The notes: generated from the letters alone by a model not told the origin. A stretch of DNA of 64,000 nucleotides from Halogeometricum limi (GCF_900115785.1 NZ_FOYS01000004.1:186001-250000); one strand, 5' to 3'; counted from the first letter of the stretch, positions 35,980 through 45,023 are shown. Program-made: numbers and translations.

Positions 35980-37052
35980 TGTCCCGAAACGCCGAAAACC
36001 GCGAACAGTTCCGTCCGCACGACCACGAGTCGGAGCACTTCCTTCTCACCACCGTCGTCGGCAGTTACCCGAAGCCGAAGTGGCTGAACCGCTCGAAAGA
36101 ACTCGCCGACGACGAGGCGTCGAAGTTCGACGCCGAGGACTTAGAAGAGGCGTACGACGACGCCTCCCGCGTCATCACGCACGAACACGAGAACGCCGGC
36201 CTCGACACCGTCGTCGACGGCGAGATGCGCCGCGAAGAGATGGTCGAGTACTTCGCACACCGCATCCCGGGCTACGAGTTCAACGGCCCCGTGAAGGTGT
36301 GGGGGCACAACTACTTCGACAAACCCTCGGTGGCCAGCGAAGTCGAGTACGACGAACCGTGGCTGGTCGACGAGTTCGAGTTCACCACGAACGTCGCCGA
36401 GAAGCCCGTCAAGGTCCCCATCACGGGGCCGTACACGCTCGCACGCTGGTCGTTCAACGAAGCGTACGACACCGAGGCGGACCTCGCGTACGACCTGGCT
36501 GACCTCGTCAACCAGGAAGTCGAGAAACTGGTCGAGGCGGGCGCGCGCTACATCCAGATAGACGAACCCGCACTGGCGACGACGCCGGACGACCACGCCA
36601 TCGTCGGCGAGTGTCTCGAACGCATCGTCGACGGTATCCCGGAAGAGGTGCGCATCGGTCTACACGTCTGCTACGGCGACTACTCGCGCATCTACCCCGA
36701 GATAAACGACTACCCCATCGACGAGTTCGACGTCGAGTTGTGCAACGGCGGCTACGAACAGATAGACGTGTTCACCGACCCCGAGTTCGAACCGGACCTC
36801 GCACTCGGCGTCGTGGACGTCCACACCGCCGAAGTCGAGTCCGTCGAGGAGATAAAAGAGAACATCAAAGAGGGTCTCAAGGTGGTCCCGCCGGAACGAC
36901 TCACCGTCTCGCCCGATTGCGGCGTGAAACTCCTGCCGCGCGAGGTGGCCTACCGGAAGATGGAGAACATGGTGACGGCCGCACGCGAAGTCGAGGCCGA
37001 ACTCGACGCGGGCGAGATAGACGTCACCGCGCCGACGCCGCAGGCGGACTAA
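35979..37052 (+). CDS. metE: Core methionine synthase (MetE C-terminal-like, zinc)
   Basis: A 357-residue archaeal MetE core protein. It begins LLTTVVGSYPKPKWL, and has DGEMRREEMVEYFA, PITGPYTLARWS, and YIQIDEPAL. The zinc site can be read as His-x-Cys in LHVCYGD, a glutamate, and Cys in VSPDCGVKLLPREVA. Archaeal core enzymes lack the methyl-folate domain and may take the methyl group from a cobalamin or pterin donor that is not known here. Stop is followed by an AT-rich convergent spacer (37053-37220). Confidence 0.9.
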   Translation: MSRNAENREQFRPHDHESEHFLLTTVVGSYPKPKWLNRSKELADDEASKFDAEDLEEAYDDASRVITHEHENAGLDTVVDGEMRREEMVEYFAHRIPGYEFNGPVKVWGHNYFDKPSVASEVEYDEPWLVDEFEFTTNVAEKPVKVPITGPYTLARWSFNEAYDTEADLAYDLADLVNQEVEKLVEAGARYIQIDEPALATTPDDHAIVGECLERIVDGIPEEVRIGLHVCYGDYSRIYPEINDYPIDEFDVELCNGGYEQIDVFTDPEFEPDLALGVVDVHTAEVESVEEIKENIKEGLKVVPPERLTVSPDCGVKLLPREVAYRKMENMVTAAREVEAELDAGEIDVTAPTPQAD

Positions 37053-37220
37053 CCGCGTCGACGCCGCAGACGACGGAAACACCGGCGACACGCCGCCGGC
37101 CGCCGTGCTTCGATGTGCCGCGGCCCGACAACGTTCGATTTATTATCTGTTACGGCGGACGTGACTCCGTCAGAGGCACCTTCTTTCCACTTCGGTGAAC
37201 GTTGCCGCTCGCGCCCGCAG

Positions 37221-37532
37221 TCACCGCCACGGATTCTGCCGGAGTTCGCGGACCACCTCCGGTCCGACACGGAGCGTGCAGGCCGTCTCCGGACGCGCGA
37301 TGCAGGGGAGGACGTAGCCGCGACGCCGATGTCTCGTTCTGAGCGCCCGCGGTTCGGTGTCGTATCCGACGACACCGGCGACGAGATAGCTGGTGCAGGT
37401 GCCACAGAACCCGCGGCGACAGCCTGCGGGAAGACGCACCCCTTCGCGTTCCGCCGCCGCGAGGACGCTCTCGTCGTCGCAGGACACCACGTCCTCGCGG
37501 CCGTCGGCCCACCGCAGGCGGACACGGGTCAC
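37221..37532 (-). CDS. Plant-type 2Fe-2S ferredoxin
   Basis: A 103-residue protein starting at GTG 37532, which overlaps the stop of the SBP56 gene (GTGA). The cluster motif is Cys-x4-Cys-x2-Cys in AGCRRGFCGTCTSYLVAG, with the fourth Cys in YVLPCIARP. The first part, VRLRWADGREDVVSCDDES, is the usual beta-grasp. Translational coupling to the methanethiol-oxidase-like gene suggests it carries electrons for that protein, an inference from context. It is unlike the longer acidic haloarchaeal ferredoxins. Confidence 0.85.
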   Translation of the reverse strand: MTRVRLRWADGREDVVSCDDESVLAAAEREGVRLPAGCRRGFCGTCTSYLVAGVVGYDTEPRALRTRHRRRGYVLPCIARPETACTLRVGPEVVRELRQNPWR

Positions 37533-38911
37533 ACCCACACGTCGCTGGTGCAGTCGGCGTCGGGCCAGCGAATCTCGTGCGCCCGGGCGGGCCCCGCCGG
37601 GAGCGTCCCGAAGTCGACGAGGAAGTCCGTATCGAGCGTCATCGTCCCCTTCCGCGGGTTCACGTCGGCTTTCAGCATGACCGACCCCGCCTCCGCCTCG
37701 CCGGGGAAGAACTGGTCGTCCCACGTCGAGTACAGCGAGGTGGTGAAGTACAGACGCGTCCCGTCGAGCGACAGTTGGAGCATCTGCGGTCCGGCGTTCA
37801 GTGGGCGGTCACCCGTCGGGTTCGGGTCGCCGTAGAGGCCGCCGACGGCGAGCGTGTCCGTCAAGCGGGGGTGCGCCCGGTCCGAGGCGTCGTACATCCG
37901 CACCTCGCCGTGGACCCAGTTCGAGAAGAACAGATACCGGTCGTCCATCGACACCACGAGGTCGGTGATGACGCCCGGGACCGGAATCTCCCAGTCGTCG
38001 TGCTCTCTCGTCTCCACGTCTATCACCTTCTCGGCGCGGAACTCGCCGTCGCGCTCGAAGAAGTGGAATACGTTCGAAGAGAGGGCCGCACCGACGTAGC
38101 CGTGCGTCGACTCCGGGTCGTGGAGGAACCGGACTTCGAGGGGTAACAGACCCTCCTTGCCCAAGTCGAGCGTCTGTCTCACCTCCCGTTGCTTCCAGTC
38201 CCAGACGTGGATGCGCCGACCGTACCGCCCGGCTTCGACGTCCGCGAAGTCGAACCCCGGTTGGTACGTCTTCGGTGCGGCCCACTCCGAGGAGACCATC
38301 ACGTTTCGGCGAGGCTGGTACCAGAAGTCGTAGTTCATCGATATCTCGCCCGGCGGGTCCCACCGACCGACTATCTCGAACTCCGCGTCCAGTTCGAGGA
38401 AGCCGCCGGGGAGGTCACCGTCCGCGTTCCCGAGCATGCTCACGAGGATGGACCCGCCCGGTGCGCAGTGGACCGTGTGCGGCGCGGAGAGGTCGTACTC
38501 GGACACCGACTCGGGTTCGATGGTCCGCACCAACTCGGGTTCGCGCCGGTTCTCGGTGTCTATCACGTGGATGCGCGAGGACCGCTGACCGGGGACGAGG
38601 AGGTAGCGCCGTTCGAGGCCCTCGACGTGGCACGACGACGAACAGGCGTTCCACCCGAAGTGGTGCAGTTCGTCGCCCGCGTGCGGCATCGGAACCTCGT
38701 GAAGCACCTCGCAGTACGTCGCCGAGTCGGGGTCGACGTCGACGACGGTGAGTCGGTCCGGCGCGTCCACGTCCGTCCCGACGTACAGCGCGGGGACGTA
38801 CGCGACTCGCTCCGGTTCCGACTGTTCGATAGCCGCCTGCGGCGTCGCGTATCCGACGTGGTGGTGGGCGTGGTGGGCGTGTCCGTCGGTGTGCGTCGCT
38901 ACGTCGCTCAT
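37529..38911 (-). CDS. Selenium-binding protein 56 family / methanethiol oxidase homologue
   Basis: A 460-residue beta-propeller protein of the SBP56/MtoX family. The N terminus is His-rich (HTDGHAHHAHHHVGYATP). Conserved parts include VVDVDPDSATYCEV, HHFGWNACSSSCH (the conserved Cys pair), SAPHTVHCAPGG, and the C-terminal end DCTSDVWV. Copper-binding bacterial members oxidise methanethiol to sulfide, formaldehyde and peroxide. No signal peptide is visible, so it is cytoplasmic. The ferredoxin gene is coupled downstream, and a cupredoxin gene is divergent. Confidence 0.88.
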   Translation of the reverse strand: MSDVATHTDGHAHHAHHHVGYATPQAAIEQSEPERVAYVPALYVGTDVDAPDRLTVVDVDPDSATYCEVLHEVPMPHAGDELHHFGWNACSSSCHVEGLERRYLLVPGQRSSRIHVIDTENRREPELVRTIEPESVSEYDLSAPHTVHCAPGGSILVSMLGNADGDLPGGFLELDAEFEIVGRWDPPGEISMNYDFWYQPRRNVMVSSEWAAPKTYQPGFDFADVEAGRYGRRIHVWDWKQREVRQTLDLGKEGLLPLEVRFLHDPESTHGYVGAALSSNVFHFFERDGEFRAEKVIDVETREHDDWEIPVPGVITDLVVSMDDRYLFFSNWVHGEVRMYDASDRAHPRLTDTLAVGGLYGDPNPTGDRPLNAGPQMLQLSLDGTRLYFTTSLYSTWDDQFFPGEAEAGSVMLKADVNPRKGTMTLDTDFLVDFGTLPAGPARAHEIRWPDADCTSDVWV

Positions 38912-38917
38912 GTGAGA

Positions 38918-38977
38918 GGATACTATCGGGAAGAGAATAGCGGCGTGAGTTACCGCAGGGTAGTATCCGTGCGGATA
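38918..38977. promoter_or_regulatory. GGATAC half-sites in the SBP56/cupredoxin divergent promoter
   Basis: GGATACTA (38918-38925) and TAGTATCC (38961-38968) form an 8-base inverted repeat spaced by 35 bases. The second half-site also forms a tight palindrome, TATCCG-TG-CGGATA (38964-38977). So three GGATA half-sites lie next to the SBP56 start (ATG at 38911), covering its promoter. On the other side the cupredoxin gene has AT-rich TATA candidates near 39010-39024. Confidence 0.45.
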
Positions 38978-39055
38978 CGGTACGAACCCGGGACTGTCAG
39001 CACAACGTGATTATAGCTAGATATTTGCGCTCAGTCTGCGATATCTCCCGTACTC

Positions 39056-40138
39056 ATGCGGGAAGATAACATGGGGGATGGAGAGGGACCGACGAGAGGG
39101 GGAGCGCGACGGGCGTACCCGGTCGCTCGGCGAGCAGTTCTCAGAGCGGTCGGCGCGTCGTCCGTCGTCGGACTCGGCGTCGGAAGCGTCGCGGCCCAGG
39201 AGGGACACGGCGACCACCACGGTGACGAGAGCGGCGGGGAGAACGGAGCGGGGAACGGAGTCGCGGAGACGCCGCCGCGGATAGACCCGCTGTTCGGGTA
39301 CGCCTCTGGCGGGCCGAACCCGTGTGCCGGGAGCCACCACGAGGAGTCGGACGAGACCGGCGGCGGGTCCGACCACCCCGCCGACTGCTTCGCGTCGTTC
39401 CCCGGGTCCGTCCGTCCGACGCACGAAGTCGAGATGCACATCGGCATCCCGGGACTCCTGTTCGCCGTCGGGGGGCAGGGCGTGCTCTCGGACGTGACGA
39501 CGCAGAGTATCGGCGAGGCCGTCGCCGACGGCACGGTCGACCGGTCGGAACTGCACCGCCCGCGCGCGACGGTGACGGTCCAGACGCCCGACGGACCGGT
39601 GGACGTGACCGTCGAAGAGATAGCCCGGTTGGTCGCACAGACCGTCGGCTTCCACTTCGAACCCGCCGGACTCCACGTCGCGCCGGGGGACGTCGTCCTC
39701 TACAGCGCCGAGACGCCCGACCACGCCGTCGCGTCGTACCACGAACGGCACGGCCGACAGAACCGCGTCCCCGACGGGGTCGGGCCGTTCTCGTCGCCGC
39801 TCGTCCCGGTCGGCGGCTACTGGCTGTACCGGTTCGACACGCCGGGCGTCTACGACGTCTACTGCCCGCCGCACGAACCGTTCGGAATGGTTCAGCGCGT
39901 CGTCGTCAGCGACGGCGACGTCCCGGAACCCTCGGTGGAGATGACCGGTCGGCCTCCGGAAGACCACAACCAGCTCGCGGCCATCCTCGGCGGCCTCGAC
40001 CCGAACGTCCCGAGTTCCGCGGCGGCGCTGGAGACGGCGGCGCTCTCCCCCGCGGCCATCGTCGAACGGGGAGCGGTGCCGTGGGCGGACGTGGTGGCGG
40101 ACCACCGAAGCGGTGGCCCCGGAACGCCGGGCAGTTAA
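39056..40138 (+). CDS. Tat-exported cupredoxin (halocyanin-like) protein
   Basis: A 360-residue exported protein. The signal RRAVLRAVGASSVVGLGVG with twin arginines fits Tat export, the common haloarchaeal route, and is followed by a His/Gly-rich linker. The C-terminal plastocyanin-like domain (residues about 195-285) has type 1 copper ligands: His in ETPDHAVAS, then Cys, His and Met in VYCPPHEPFGM. The middle region contains Cys pairs and is not recognised. A redox partner of a copper enzyme is likely. A start at 39071 is possible. Confidence 0.82.
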   Translation: MREDNMGDGEGPTRGGARRAYPVARRAVLRAVGASSVVGLGVGSVAAQEGHGDHHGDESGGENGAGNGVAETPPRIDPLFGYASGGPNPCAGSHHEESDETGGGSDHPADCFASFPGSVRPTHEVEMHIGIPGLLFAVGGQGVLSDVTTQSIGEAVADGTVDRSELHRPRATVTVQTPDGPVDVTVEEIARLVAQTVGFHFEPAGLHVAPGDVVLYSAETPDHAVASYHERHGRQNRVPDGVGPFSSPLVPVGGYWLYRFDTPGVYDVYCPPHEPFGMVQRVVVSDGDVPEPSVEMTGRPPEDHNQLAAILGGLDPNVPSSAAALETAALSPAAIVERGAVPWADVVADHRSGGPGTPGS

Positions 40139-40154
40139 AATCGACCGTTCACTG

Positions 40155-40160
40155 TTTTTT
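40155..40160 (+). terminator. T-run terminator after the cupredoxin gene
   Basis: TTTTTT 17 bases after the stop codon, in otherwise GC-rich sequence. Oligo-T runs are the usual archaeal termination signal. Confidence 0.4.
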
Positions 40161-40747
40161 CAGGACCGTCGAAGGTCGCGGAGCCACGACTCGTCTTCGG
40201 TCTCAGGCGTTCGTGCGGTCCCCGGCGTCCGCGCTGTCCTCGCCGTCGCCGCGCCGACGACCCAGCGGTCCCCGACCCGCCGGACGGGTATCTCCTCGCC
40301 GACGGCGTCGGAGAGGCGGTCCGGCGAGACGCCGCAGGCGGCGGCGACGCGTTCGAGCGGCGTCGTCCCGGTCAGTCGGTCGGGAAGCGGCGTCCACACG
40401 GGGAGCGTCGCGTCCGGGTCCGTCATCGGAAGCGCCACGTCGAATCGGACGCCCGGCGTCCGCGCGAACCGCCAGAACAGCCTCCCGCCCTCCCGACGCG
40501 ACTCGGGGACCACTCGGCGAACGACGCCGGAGTCGAGATGTGGCGTCTCCGCGAGCGTCGCGAGGTGCGTCTCCACGTCGCGGATGTCCGCCGTGGAGCC
40601 GGTTCGGACGGGTGCGACGGCGGCGAACAGGCGGTCGAACACGCGCGTCGCCGTCCACGCCGTGACGGCCGTCAGCCCGACGGCGAACGTCGTCCCCGCC
40701 GCGAGCACGGCGACGAACAGCCAGAACAGCAGTTCCAGTTCGCTCAT
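40160..40747 (-). CDS. Membrane-anchored haloarchaeal protein of unknown function
   Basis: A 195-residue protein. One N-terminal transmembrane helix (LLFWLFVAVLAAGTTFAVGL) leads into a soluble part with a central sheet-like stretch (RLFWRFARTPGVRFDVALP). The segment TTPLERVAAACGVSPDRLSDAV looks like a small HTH or LysM-like helix pair. No family recognised. Upstream, 40748-40993 holds no clear gene. Confidence 0.6.
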   Translation of the reverse strand: MSELELLFWLFVAVLAAGTTFAVGLTAVTAWTATRVFDRLFAAVAPVRTGSTADIRDVETHLATLAETPHLDSGVVRRVVPESRREGGRLFWRFARTPGVRFDVALPMTDPDATLPVWTPLPDRLTGTTPLERVAAACGVSPDRLSDAVGEEIPVRRVGDRWVVGAATARTARTPGTARTPETEDESWLRDLRRS

Positions 40748-40993
40748 GGCTGTGGTCGGTTCGCAGAGAGATTAGCCGTTTTTCGGCGTCGAGAGGACGG
40801 TCAGACGGGCGAGAACGTCACCGGCCGCTCGCCGCCACGCGCCGCTGGCGGTCGGTCTCTCCGTTCGGTCGGGGACGTCGTCGCCGCGTCCACCGGTCCG
40901 GACGCGAGAACGAACGCTCTCAGCGCGTCGAGACGGCCGGTGACACGGACGTCGCTCTGCACGGTGAGAAAAACGGAAGAACGCGCAGCAGAC

Positions 40994-41473
40994 CTAGTGG
41001 TCTTCGTCTTCGTAGAGCCACGTCGCGTCGACGCGCTCGTAGTCGACGAGTTCGTCCTCGTCGAAGAACAGCGAAATCTCGCGCTCGTTCGCACCCTCGT
41101 CCTCGTGGTCCGAGGCGTGGATGACGTTGCGGCCGAGGTCCAGTCCGTAGTCACCGCGGATGGTGCCCGGTGCGGACTCGGCGGGGTCGGTCTCGCCGAC
41201 CATCGAGCGGACCTGACGGGTCGCGTCAGCGCCCTCCCAGACCATCGCGAAGACGGGTCCGGAGGTGATGAAGTCGACGAGGCCGTCGAAGAACGGCTTG
41301 TCCTCGTGTTCGCCGTAATGTTCGTGAGCGAGTTCCTGGTCGATCTGCATGAACTTGCCACCGACCATCTTGAGGCCGCGCTCCTCGAAGCGGGAGACGA
41401 TGTCTCCGACGAGGTTGCGCTGGACGCCGTCGGGCTTGACCATCACGAACGTGCGCTCGTCGTGGTGGCTCAT
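40994..41473 (-). CDS. ndk: Nucleoside diphosphate kinase
   Basis: A 159-residue NDK, which transfers the gamma-phosphate among nucleotides through a phospho-histidine. The N terminus is [17 protein letters not shown]. The active-site motif is [12 protein letters not shown], with the catalytic His. The acidic C-terminal end is halophilic. Last gene of rpl7ae-rps28e-rpl24e-ndk; its ATG overlaps the rpl24e stop by 4 bases. Confidence 0.97.
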   Translation of the reverse strand: MSHHDERTFVMVKPDGVQRNLVGDIVSRFEERGLKMVGGKFMQIDQELAHEHYGEHEDKPFFDGLVDFITSGPVFAMVWEGADATRQVRSMVGETDPAESAPGTIRGDYGLDLGRNVIHASDHEDEGANEREISLFFDEDELVDYERVDATWLYEDEDH

Positions 41474-41676
41474 TCCTCAGACGCCCCCGAAGGACCCTTC
41501 TCCGCTCGACCCTGCGCCGTCCACTCTAAGTCGCGCGCCTCGCGACCGAGGAAGTAGTTCTTCTCGGCCTTCGAGTCTTTGAAGTGGAGGATGGTCCCGT
41601 CGTTCTTCACGTACATCGTGCCCGTTCCGGGCTCTATCTCGTCGCCGCTGTAGTCGCACGTGCGGTGTTCTACCAT
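41470..41676 (-). CDS. rpl24e: Large-subunit ribosomal protein eL24
   Basis: A 68-residue eL24. The N-terminal zinc-ribbon part starts [19 protein letters not shown] and keeps only one Cys, so the zinc site of other eL24 proteins is lost, which is common in haloarchaea. [21 protein letters not shown] follows (quoted in part). Ends in an ATGA overlap with ndk. Confidence 0.93.
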   Translation of the reverse strand: MVEHRTCDYSGDEIEPGTGTMYVKNDGTILHFKDSKAEKNYFLGREARDLEWTAQGRAEKGPSGASEE

Positions 41677-41679
41677 TGG

Positions 41680-41904
41680 TTACTGACCTCCGATGGAGTC
41701 TGCGTCGCGCTGGGTCTCGCGCAACTGGAGGATGTCGCCCTCGCGGACGGGGCCCAGCACGTTCCGCGTGATGATTCGGCCCTTGTTCGAGCCCTCGCGG
41801 ATTCGGCACTTGACCTGCATGGCTTCGCCATGCATCCCGGTCTTGCCAACGATCTCGATGACTTCAGCAGACGTCGAGTCGCTGGCGGTCTCTTCTGCGC
41901 TCAT
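41680..41904 (-). CDS. rps28e: Small-subunit ribosomal protein eS28
   Basis: A 74-residue eS28. Recognised by [19 protein letters not shown] and [19 protein letters not shown] near the C terminus. OB-like fold, close to the E-site mRNA. Starts 6 bases after rpl7ae ends. Confidence 0.95.
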   Translation of the reverse strand: MSAEETASDSTSAEVIEIVGKTGMHGEAMQVKCRIREGSNKGRIITRNVLGPVREGDILQLRETQRDADSIGGQ

Positions 41905-41910
41905 GGTCGA

Positions 41911-42273
41911 TTACTGGAGTTCCTCGACCTTCGCGGCGATGTCTTCGACCTGTTCGGCCGCCTCGCCGGCGTCGACGATGGCGGCGGCGGCGGAGCCGAC
42001 TTCGAGACCGGCGGCGTGACCGACTTCGTCCTGCGTCTCGATGAAGATGTACGGGATGCCCTTCTCCTCTGCGAGTTCGGGGAGGTGCATCACGATCTCC
42101 TCGGGGGAGACGTCTTCCGCGACGAGGACGAGTTCCGCGTTACCGCGCTCGACGGACTTCGTCGTCTCGTTCGTTCCTTTCTTTACCGTGCCTGTGTCTC
42201 GTGCGACCTCGAGCGCCTCGAGGGCGTCCTCTGCGAGGTCGGCTGGGACGTCGAATTCTACGTATACTGCCAT
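41911..42273 (-). CDS. rpl7ae: Ribosomal and sRNP protein eL8 / L7Ae
   Basis: A 120-residue L7Ae, which binds kink-turns in 23S rRNA, C/D and H/ACA RNPs and RNase P. It starts [20 protein letters not shown] (an in-frame GTG 9 bases upstream is part of the GGTGA ribosome-binding sequence). Kink-turn contact residues are in [16 protein letters not shown], and [19 protein letters not shown] is conserved. First gene of the operon. Confidence 0.96.
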   Translation of the reverse strand: MAVYVEFDVPADLAEDALEALEVARDTGTVKKGTNETTKSVERGNAELVLVAEDVSPEEIVMHLPELAEEKGIPYIFIETQDEVGHAAGLEVGSAAAAIVDAGEAAEQVEDIAAKVEELQ

Positions 42274-42420
42274 GTTGTTCACCTATTCCTGCTCGCGGGC
42301 TCGACTTCCTCGCCGGCGGACCTTCGTGGTCGCGGTCGTTCCCTCTCGGCGAGGAGCATTCATCAACCCCGGACAGGCTGTACACTCAGGTTGCTCAGGA
42401 CCCCATAAAAACGTGTCCAA
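42274..42420 (-). promoter_or_regulatory. Candidate promoter and leader of rpl7ae with box C/D-like motifs
   Basis: On the minus strand a T-rich TTTTTATGG (about 42403-42412) could be the TATA box, giving a leader of about 110 bases. It contains two CCTGAG motifs (42394-42399 and 42385-42390) and TGATGA (42360-42365). CTGA and TGATGA are the pieces of a box C/D kink-turn, the natural ligand of L7Ae. Flanking AACC/GGTT can pair. The rest of the spacer to tmcA (42421-42548) shows no gene. Confidence 0.35.
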
Positions 42421-42548
42421 TGCTCCCCTGCCGTGTCACCCGTCCACACGACGGTCTGCGGCACATTCACGCCCCCTCGAACGTCCGTTCGAGACAGCGC
42501 TGACTCGGCTTCGGAAACTGGCTTTGCCGACCCCCTCGAAGGACGGGT

Positions 42549-44813
42549 ATGACGCTCTCGGCTCTCGCTTCTCGTCTCCGCTCCGACGCACGCCGGACGA
42601 ACCAACGACGGCTCCTCGTCCTCGCGGGCGCTCGCGACGCCGGCATCGACGCCGCCTTCGACGTCCTCGACGGGGCCGACGTCCCCGACGACGAGGTGAC
42701 GTTCGTCACGGCTCGGGAGGGGTTCCGGTTCGACCGCGTCCACCCCAAGCACGCCGGGACGCTCCTCGGCACCACGCGGACCGCCGTCGTCTGCGACGCG
42801 CACGAAGACTTCTCGCCGAACGTCGTCGGTCGTCTCGCGGGCGTCGTCGACGGCGGTGGTCTGTTCGTCCTCCTCACCCCGCCGCTCGGGGAGTGGCCCG
42901 CGACGGACGGTTCGTTCGAGGAGTCGCTGGCCGTCCCGCCGTACGCCGTCTCGGACGTCGGCGGCCGCTTCCGGGAACGACTCGTCGACACGCTCCGAAG
43001 TCACTCCGGCGTCGCAGTCGCGAACGTCGACGACGGAACCGTCGAACGCGAGGGGGCGACGGACGCGCCGGCGTCGACCGGCGACTGGTCGTCGTCGTCC
43101 CCCCGAGCGCACGCCTTCCCCGCCGCCGCCTACGAGGCGTGCCGCACGAGCGACCAGTCCCGGACGCTTTCGGTCCTCGAACGACTCCGAGAGACGGACG
43201 AAGCCGTCGTCGTGGAGGCGGACAGGGGCCGCGGGAAGTCGAGCGCCGCCGGACTCGCGGCCGGGAGTCTCGCGGCCGCGGGAACCGACGTGCTCGTCAC
43301 CGCGCCCGCCTATGACGGCGCACGCGAGGTGTTCGCTCGCGCCGTCGAACTCCTCGCGGAGACGGACTCGCTCGCCGAACACGACGACGAGGCGCACGTC
43401 GTCCGCGCCGTCGGCGGCGGCCGAATTCGGTTCGAGGACCCGCCGACGGCGGCGGGTCTCCCGGACGACCCGGACGTGGTCCTCGTGGACGAGGCGGCCG
43501 CGATTCCCGTCCGCTTGCTCGCGGCGTTCCTCGACGCGCCCGCGGCGGGCTTTTTCACCACCGTCCACGGCTACGAGGGGGCCGGACGGGGGTTCTCGGT
43601 CCGGTTCCGTGACCGCCTGACCGAGAGCGACCTGTCGGTCACCGAGGTGCAGATGGACGAACCCATCCGCTACGCCCGCGGCGACCCGGTGGAGACGTGG
43701 TCGTTCCGGACGCTCCTGCTCGACGCGCGACCCGCCGTCGACCCACTCGTCGCCGACGCGACGCCGAGTTCGGTCGAGTACCGCGCGCTCTCGGCTGACG
43801 AACTGGCCGCCGACGAACACCTGTTGCACGAGGTGTTCGGCCTCCTCGTCCTCGCGCACTACCGCACCGAACCGGACGATTTGGCCCGCCTCCTCGACGC
43901 GCCGAACCTCTCCGTCCGCGCACTCCTCCACGACGGCCACGTCGTGAGCGTCGCGCTCCTCGCCCGCGAGGGCGGACTCGACGAGGCGACCAGACGGTCG
44001 ATGTACGAGGGCGCGAGGGTGCGGGGAAACATGCTCCCCGACGTGTTCACGAGCCAACTCCGCGACGAGGACGCCGCGGTTCCGGTCGGCTCCCGCGTCA
44101 TGCGCATCGCGACGCACCACGCCGTCCGGTCCTCGGGGTTGGGGTCGAGACTCCTCGCGGAGATTCGGCGCGAGGCGGTCCGCGAGGGGAACGTCGACTA
44201 CCTGGGCGTCGGTTACGGCGCGACGCCCGAACTGCTCTCCTTCTGGGACGACAACGACTACGGCACCGTCCACCTCTCGACGACGAGGAACGACACGAGC
44301 GGCGAGTACTCGGTGTTGATGCTCTGTCCGCTCTCCGAGGCGGGCCGGGAACTCCACGACAGACACGCCGACTGGTTCCTCGACCGGTGTTCGGGCGTCC
44401 TCGCGGACCCCCTCCGCGACGCCGACCCGGACGTGGTTCGCGCCGCGATTCGCGCCTGCGACGCCGCGCCACCGCTCGAACTCACCGACCGCGAGTGGCG
44501 CATCGTCGTCGGCGCGTCGTTCGGGCCGGGGATGTACACCACCGCACCCGACGCCTTCCGGACGCTCGCACTCGTCGCACTCGCCGCGGAAGACCCGGTC
44601 TGTACGGAGAGAGAGGGGCGACTGCTGGTCGGGAAACTGTTACAGGGACGACCGTGGCCCGTCGTCGCCGACGAACTCGACTACCACTCGCCGCGGAACG
44701 CGATGAAGGGACTCGGCGAGGCGTACGTCTCGATAGTGGAACGGTACGGGGCGGGCGTTCCGGCGGTCGAATCGGAACGGGCGCGGTTCGAACGCGACGA
44801 GAGCGGAGACTGA
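42549..44813 (+). CDS. tmcA: tRNA(Met) cytidine acetyltransferase TmcA (NAT10 family)
   Basis: A 754-residue RNA acetyltransferase that makes N4-acetylcytidine, widespread in archaeal RNA. The N-terminal DUF1726 part is followed by an ATPase with Walker A ADRGRGKSS (224-232) and Walker B VVLVDEAAAIP. A GNAT domain follows, with the acetyl-CoA loop in AVRSSGLGSRLLAEI and VDYLGVGYGATPELLSFWD. The C-terminal tRNA-binding domain is present. Full length. Confidence 0.94.
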   Translation: MTLSALASRLRSDARRTNQRRLLVLAGARDAGIDAAFDVLDGADVPDDEVTFVTAREGFRFDRVHPKHAGTLLGTTRTAVVCDAHEDFSPNVVGRLAGVVDGGGLFVLLTPPLGEWPATDGSFEESLAVPPYAVSDVGGRFRERLVDTLRSHSGVAVANVDDGTVEREGATDAPASTGDWSSSSPRAHAFPAAAYEACRTSDQSRTLSVLERLRETDEAVVVEADRGRGKSSAAGLAAGSLAAAGTDVLVTAPAYDGAREVFARAVELLAETDSLAEHDDEAHVVRAVGGGRIRFEDPPTAAGLPDDPDVVLVDEAAAIPVRLLAAFLDAPAAGFFTTVHGYEGAGRGFSVRFRDRLTESDLSVTEVQMDEPIRYARGDPVETWSFRTLLLDARPAVDPLVADATPSSVEYRALSADELAADEHLLHEVFGLLVLAHYRTEPDDLARLLDAPNLSVRALLHDGHVVSVALLAREGGLDEATRRSMYEGARVRGNMLPDVFTSQLRDEDAAVPVGSRVMRIATHHAVRSSGLGSRLLAEIRREAVREGNVDYLGVGYGATPELLSFWDDNDYGTVHLSTTRNDTSGEYSVLMLCPLSEAGRELHDRHADWFLDRCSGVLADPLRDADPDVVRAAIRACDAAPPLELTDREWRIVVGASFGPGMYTTAPDAFRTLALVALAAEDPVCTEREGRLLVGKLLQGRPWPVVADELDYHSPRNAMKGLGEAYVSIVERYGAGVPAVESERARFERDESGD

Positions 44814-44839
44814 AGTCGCTCGCACCCGTCGCCCCGCGT

Positions 44840-45004
44840 ATGAAGACGTGTGCGGAAGAAGGCTGTGCGGACCCGGCGGCCGTCCGCGTCTACGTGCCGT
44901 GGGGCGAGGACAGAGACGTCTGTACGGGGCACGCGCGGGCCCTCGTCCAACGAGACGGCGTCGTCGCCGAACCCCTGCCGGGGAGCGACGAAGACTGGCG
45001 GTGA
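44840..45004 (+). CDS. Small Cys/His-rich protein
   Basis: A 54-residue protein. MKTCAEEGCADPA and VCTGHARALVQRDG give a C-x4-C-x18-C-x2-H pattern (Cys4, Cys9, Cys28, His31), a likely zinc site. No name or function known; such small zinc proteins are numerous in haloarchaea. It follows tmcA by 26 bases in the same direction. Confidence 0.7.
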   Translation: MKTCAEEGCADPAAVRVYVPWGEDRDVCTGHARALVQRDGVVAEPLPGSDEDWR

Positions 45005-45023
45005 GTCGGGTTCGCTCGTCGCC

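Noticed and set aside
34972-37052. The two MetE-like genes as a split or broken single gene
   Set aside because: Both have proper starts and stops, and the second carries a full zinc core. The arrangement is usual for haloarchaea.
42363-44366. 667-codon minus frame antisense to tmcA
   Set aside because: Shadow frame; tmcA carries all family motifs on the plus strand.
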